DNA of 7,257 nucleotides from Deltaproteobacteria bacterium. Lineage in GTDB: Bacteria; Myxococcota_A; UBA9160; SMWR01. Made by a program: the position numbers and the translations under genes. The stretch is from contig JAJDAM010000460.1 of assembly GCA_029261905.1 (NCBI GenBank), positions 1 through 7,257 of the forward strand, written 5' to 3'. Shown here piece after piece: positions 5,933 through 7,257 of this stretch; position 1 is the stretch's first letter; the number at the start of each line of letters is the position of its first letter. The notes beneath the pieces are model-generated. The model worked only from the letters and a program-made list of their open reading frames with translations, searched no databases and was not told where the DNA came from.

Positions 5933-7117
5933 ATGAGCCAAGAAGACGTCGTCATTGCCTCAGCTGCACGTACCCCGATCGGATCCTTCCAAGGTGCGCT
6001 TTCATCGTTGTCTGCTTCCGATCTCGGCGCCGTCGCGGTCCGCGAGGCCGTAAAGCGCGCGGGTGCCACACCCGAGCAGGTCGATGGCGTGATCATGGGC
6101 AACGTGCTGTCGGCCGGCATGGGGCAGGCCCCGGCCCGACAATGTGTCATCAAGGCGGACTTTCCGGTCTCCACATGCGCCGTCACCGTCAACAAGGTGT
6201 GTGGCTCGGGTCTTCCGGCCGTGATGTACGCGCGGCGCGAGATCCTCGTTGGTGACGCCGATGTGATGGTGGCCGGCGGGATGGAGTCGATGACCAACGC
6301 TCCGTACATCCTGCCGAAGGCGCGAGCCGGCTTCCGCATGGGCAACGGTGAAATCGTCGACACGATGATCGCCGATGGCCTCTGGGATCCCTATGACGAC
6401 ATGCACATGGGTGTGTGTGGTGACATGGTCGCCGAGAAGTACGGCTTCACGCGTGAGGCGCAAGACGAGTTCGCCGCCACGAGTTATCGCCGAGCTCTGG
6501 CCGCCCAGTCCGAAGGTCGATTCAAGTCCGAAATCATCCCGGTGTCGGTGCCGCAGCGCCGCGGTGAGCCGCTGCTGGTCGATGCCGATGAAGAGCCCGG
6601 ACGTGGCAACATCGACAAGATGTCCAGCCTACGCGCGGCATTCACCAAGACCGGGACCGTAACGGCCGCCAACGCTTCGTCGATCAACGACGGCGCTGCC
6701 GCTCTGGTCGTCTGCTCGGCTTCTGCCGCGAAGTCTCACGGGTACAAGGTGCTGGCGAAGATCGTCGCCGATTCGTCGGCCGCCGTGGAGCCCAAGTGGT
6801 TCACGATCGCGCCGGTCGAAGCCTTGAAGAAGCTGTACGCGAAGACCGACACCCAGTCGTCCGATTGGGATCTGTACGAGATCAACGAGGCGTTCTCGGG
6901 TGTCACGATGGCAGCGGCGCAGGAACACGGCATTCCGTTGGAGAAGGTCAATGTCAACGGTGGAGCCGCATCTCTCGGTCACCCGATTGGATGCTCGGGA
7001 GCGCGTGTCCTCGTGACGCTGCTCTACGCGCTGGCCGATCGCGACCTTTCACGCGGTATCGCGACGCTGTGCATCGGCGGCGGCGAAGCCGTGGCCCTCG
7101 GCGTGGAGCGCGTGTAA
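5933..7117 (+). CDS. Acetyl-CoA C-acetyltransferase (acetoacetyl-CoA-type thiolase)
   Basis: Thiolase II condenses two acetyl-CoA to acetoacetyl-CoA, or runs in reverse in degradation. The 394 residues match the biosynthetic/degradative tetrameric class (AtoB, PhaA, ThlA and mitochondrial T2 type). The opening SAARTPIGSF (10-19) is typical. The acyl-accepting nucleophile is Cys90 in VNKVCGSG (86-93). VAGGMESM lies at 113-120, HMG at 158-160 in the substrate loop, and TVTAANASSINDGAAA at 242-257. They continue with NEAF (318-321), the catalytic His350 in GHPIGCSG (349-356) and the proton-transferring Cys380 in CIGGG (380-384). All catalytic residues are present. A strong AGGAG supports the ATG. 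The dehydrogenase ATG follows the stop by 2 nt, so both enzymes are co-transcribed for consecutive steps between acetyl-CoA and 3-hydroxybutyryl-CoA. Short-chain specificity is inferred from T2-like motifs; a broader 3-ketoacyl-CoA thiolase is the alternative. Confidence 0.93.
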   Translation: MSQEDVVIASAARTPIGSFQGALSSLSASDLGAVAVREAVKRAGATPEQVDGVIMGNVLSAGMGQAPARQCVIKADFPVSTCAVTVNKVCGSGLPAVMYARREILVGDADVMVAGGMESMTNAPYILPKARAGFRMGNGEIVDTMIADGLWDPYDDMHMGVCGDMVAEKYGFTREAQDEFAATSYRRALAAQSEGRFKSEIIPVSVPQRRGEPLLVDADEEPGRGNIDKMSSLRAAFTKTGTVTAANASSINDGAAALVVCSASAAKSHGYKVLAKIVADSSAAVEPKWFTIAPVEALKKLYAKTDTQSSDWDLYEINEAFSGVTMAAAQEHGIPLEKVNVNGGAASLGHPIGCSGARVLVTLLYALADRDLSRGIATLCIGGGEAVALGVERV

Positions 7118-7119
7118 TC

Positions 7120-7257
7120 ATGAAGACGATCGGAATCATCGGAACCGGAACCATGGGCGGTGGCATTGCCCAGATTGCGTCGCAGCTGCGTTGCGAGGTG
7201 TTGTTTCAGAATCGAAAGCAGGATTCGGTCGACAAGGGCCTTTCGCGGATCGAAAAG
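7120..7257 (+). CDS. 3-hydroxyacyl-CoA (3-hydroxybutyryl-CoA) dehydrogenase, 5' fragment
   Basis: The ATG lies 2 nt after the thiolase stop, with GGAG at 7105-7108 as a distant Shine-Dalgarno, and 46 codons run to the window end. The N-terminus IGIIGTGTMGGGIAQ (4-18) is the dinucleotide-binding GxGxxG fingerprint in the form typical of 3-hydroxyacyl-CoA dehydrogenases, which reversibly oxidise 3-hydroxyacyl-CoA to 3-ketoacyl-CoA. The region after beta-strand 2, KGLSRIEK (39-46), also fits. Unusually, the strand ends in LFQNRKQ (28-34), where NAD-dependent members usually carry an acidic residue. The catalytic His/Glu region and the C-terminal domain lie outside the window. The thiolase partner favours a short-chain 3-hydroxybutyryl-CoA role. 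Confidence 0.88.
   Translation, partial: MKTIGIIGTGTMGGGIAQIASQLRCEVLFQNRKQDSVDKGLSRIEK

Noticed and set aside
5740..6255. Plus-strand open frame spanning the era-thiolase gap, with a TAGGAG-like site before TTG 5881
   Set aside because: It overlaps both neighbours out of frame and its Arg-rich product resembles nothing known. The purine run near 5874-5880 alone is not enough to call a leader peptide.

Overview
This is a GC-rich bacterial window (about 60% or more G+C, by eye) coding almost entirely on the + strand. It holds six complete protein genes plus one fragment at each edge. Everything recognisable is chromosomal housekeeping or core metabolism. I see no RNA gene, insertion sequence, prophage, CRISPR array or defence island. 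I looked for a previously undescribed system and do not find one that the sequence supports. The findings below are residue-level oddities and small non-coding structures. The organism cannot be fixed from sequence reading alone. A GC-rich, proteobacteria-like lineage (for example the former Deltaproteobacteria, Myxococcota or Desulfobacterota, or a neighbouring uncultured phylum) would fit the gene order and the MnmA and cysteine desulfurase subtypes. This is a low-confidence guess.

Layout. Positions 2-247: the 3' end of a ComEA-type helix-hairpin-helix DNA-binding protein, followed by a gap with an 11-bp bulged stem-loop. Positions 355-1785: a YihY/BrkB-family inner-membrane protein with a cytosolic winged-helix-like C-terminus and a 12-bp tandem repeat near its end. 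Positions 1864-4928: NifS-like cysteine desulfurase, MnmA and RNase III, running into Era (4925-5806). The junctions here are very tight: 9 nt between the desulfurase stop and mnmA, a TTGA overlap from mnmA to rnc, and an ATGA overlap from rnc to era. A sigma70-like promoter candidate sits just before the desulfurase. After a 126-bp gap with a weak terminator-like hairpin and a possible promoter/operator, a second operon starts with an acetoacetyl-CoA-type thiolase (5933-7117). A 3-hydroxyacyl-CoA dehydrogenase (7120 onward) follows and is cut by the window end.

How the genes work together. The desulfurase can supply persulfide sulfur to MnmA for 2-thiolation of U34 in tRNAs. RNase III processes rRNA precursors and Era helps assemble the 30S subunit, so the central operon is a translation-machinery unit (tRNA modification, rRNA maturation, ribosome assembly). 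The last operon condenses or cleaves acetyl-CoA/acetoacetyl-CoA and interconverts acetoacetyl-CoA and 3-hydroxybutyryl-CoA. That step serves fatty-acid oxidation, butyrate-type metabolism or polyhydroxybutyrate metabolism.
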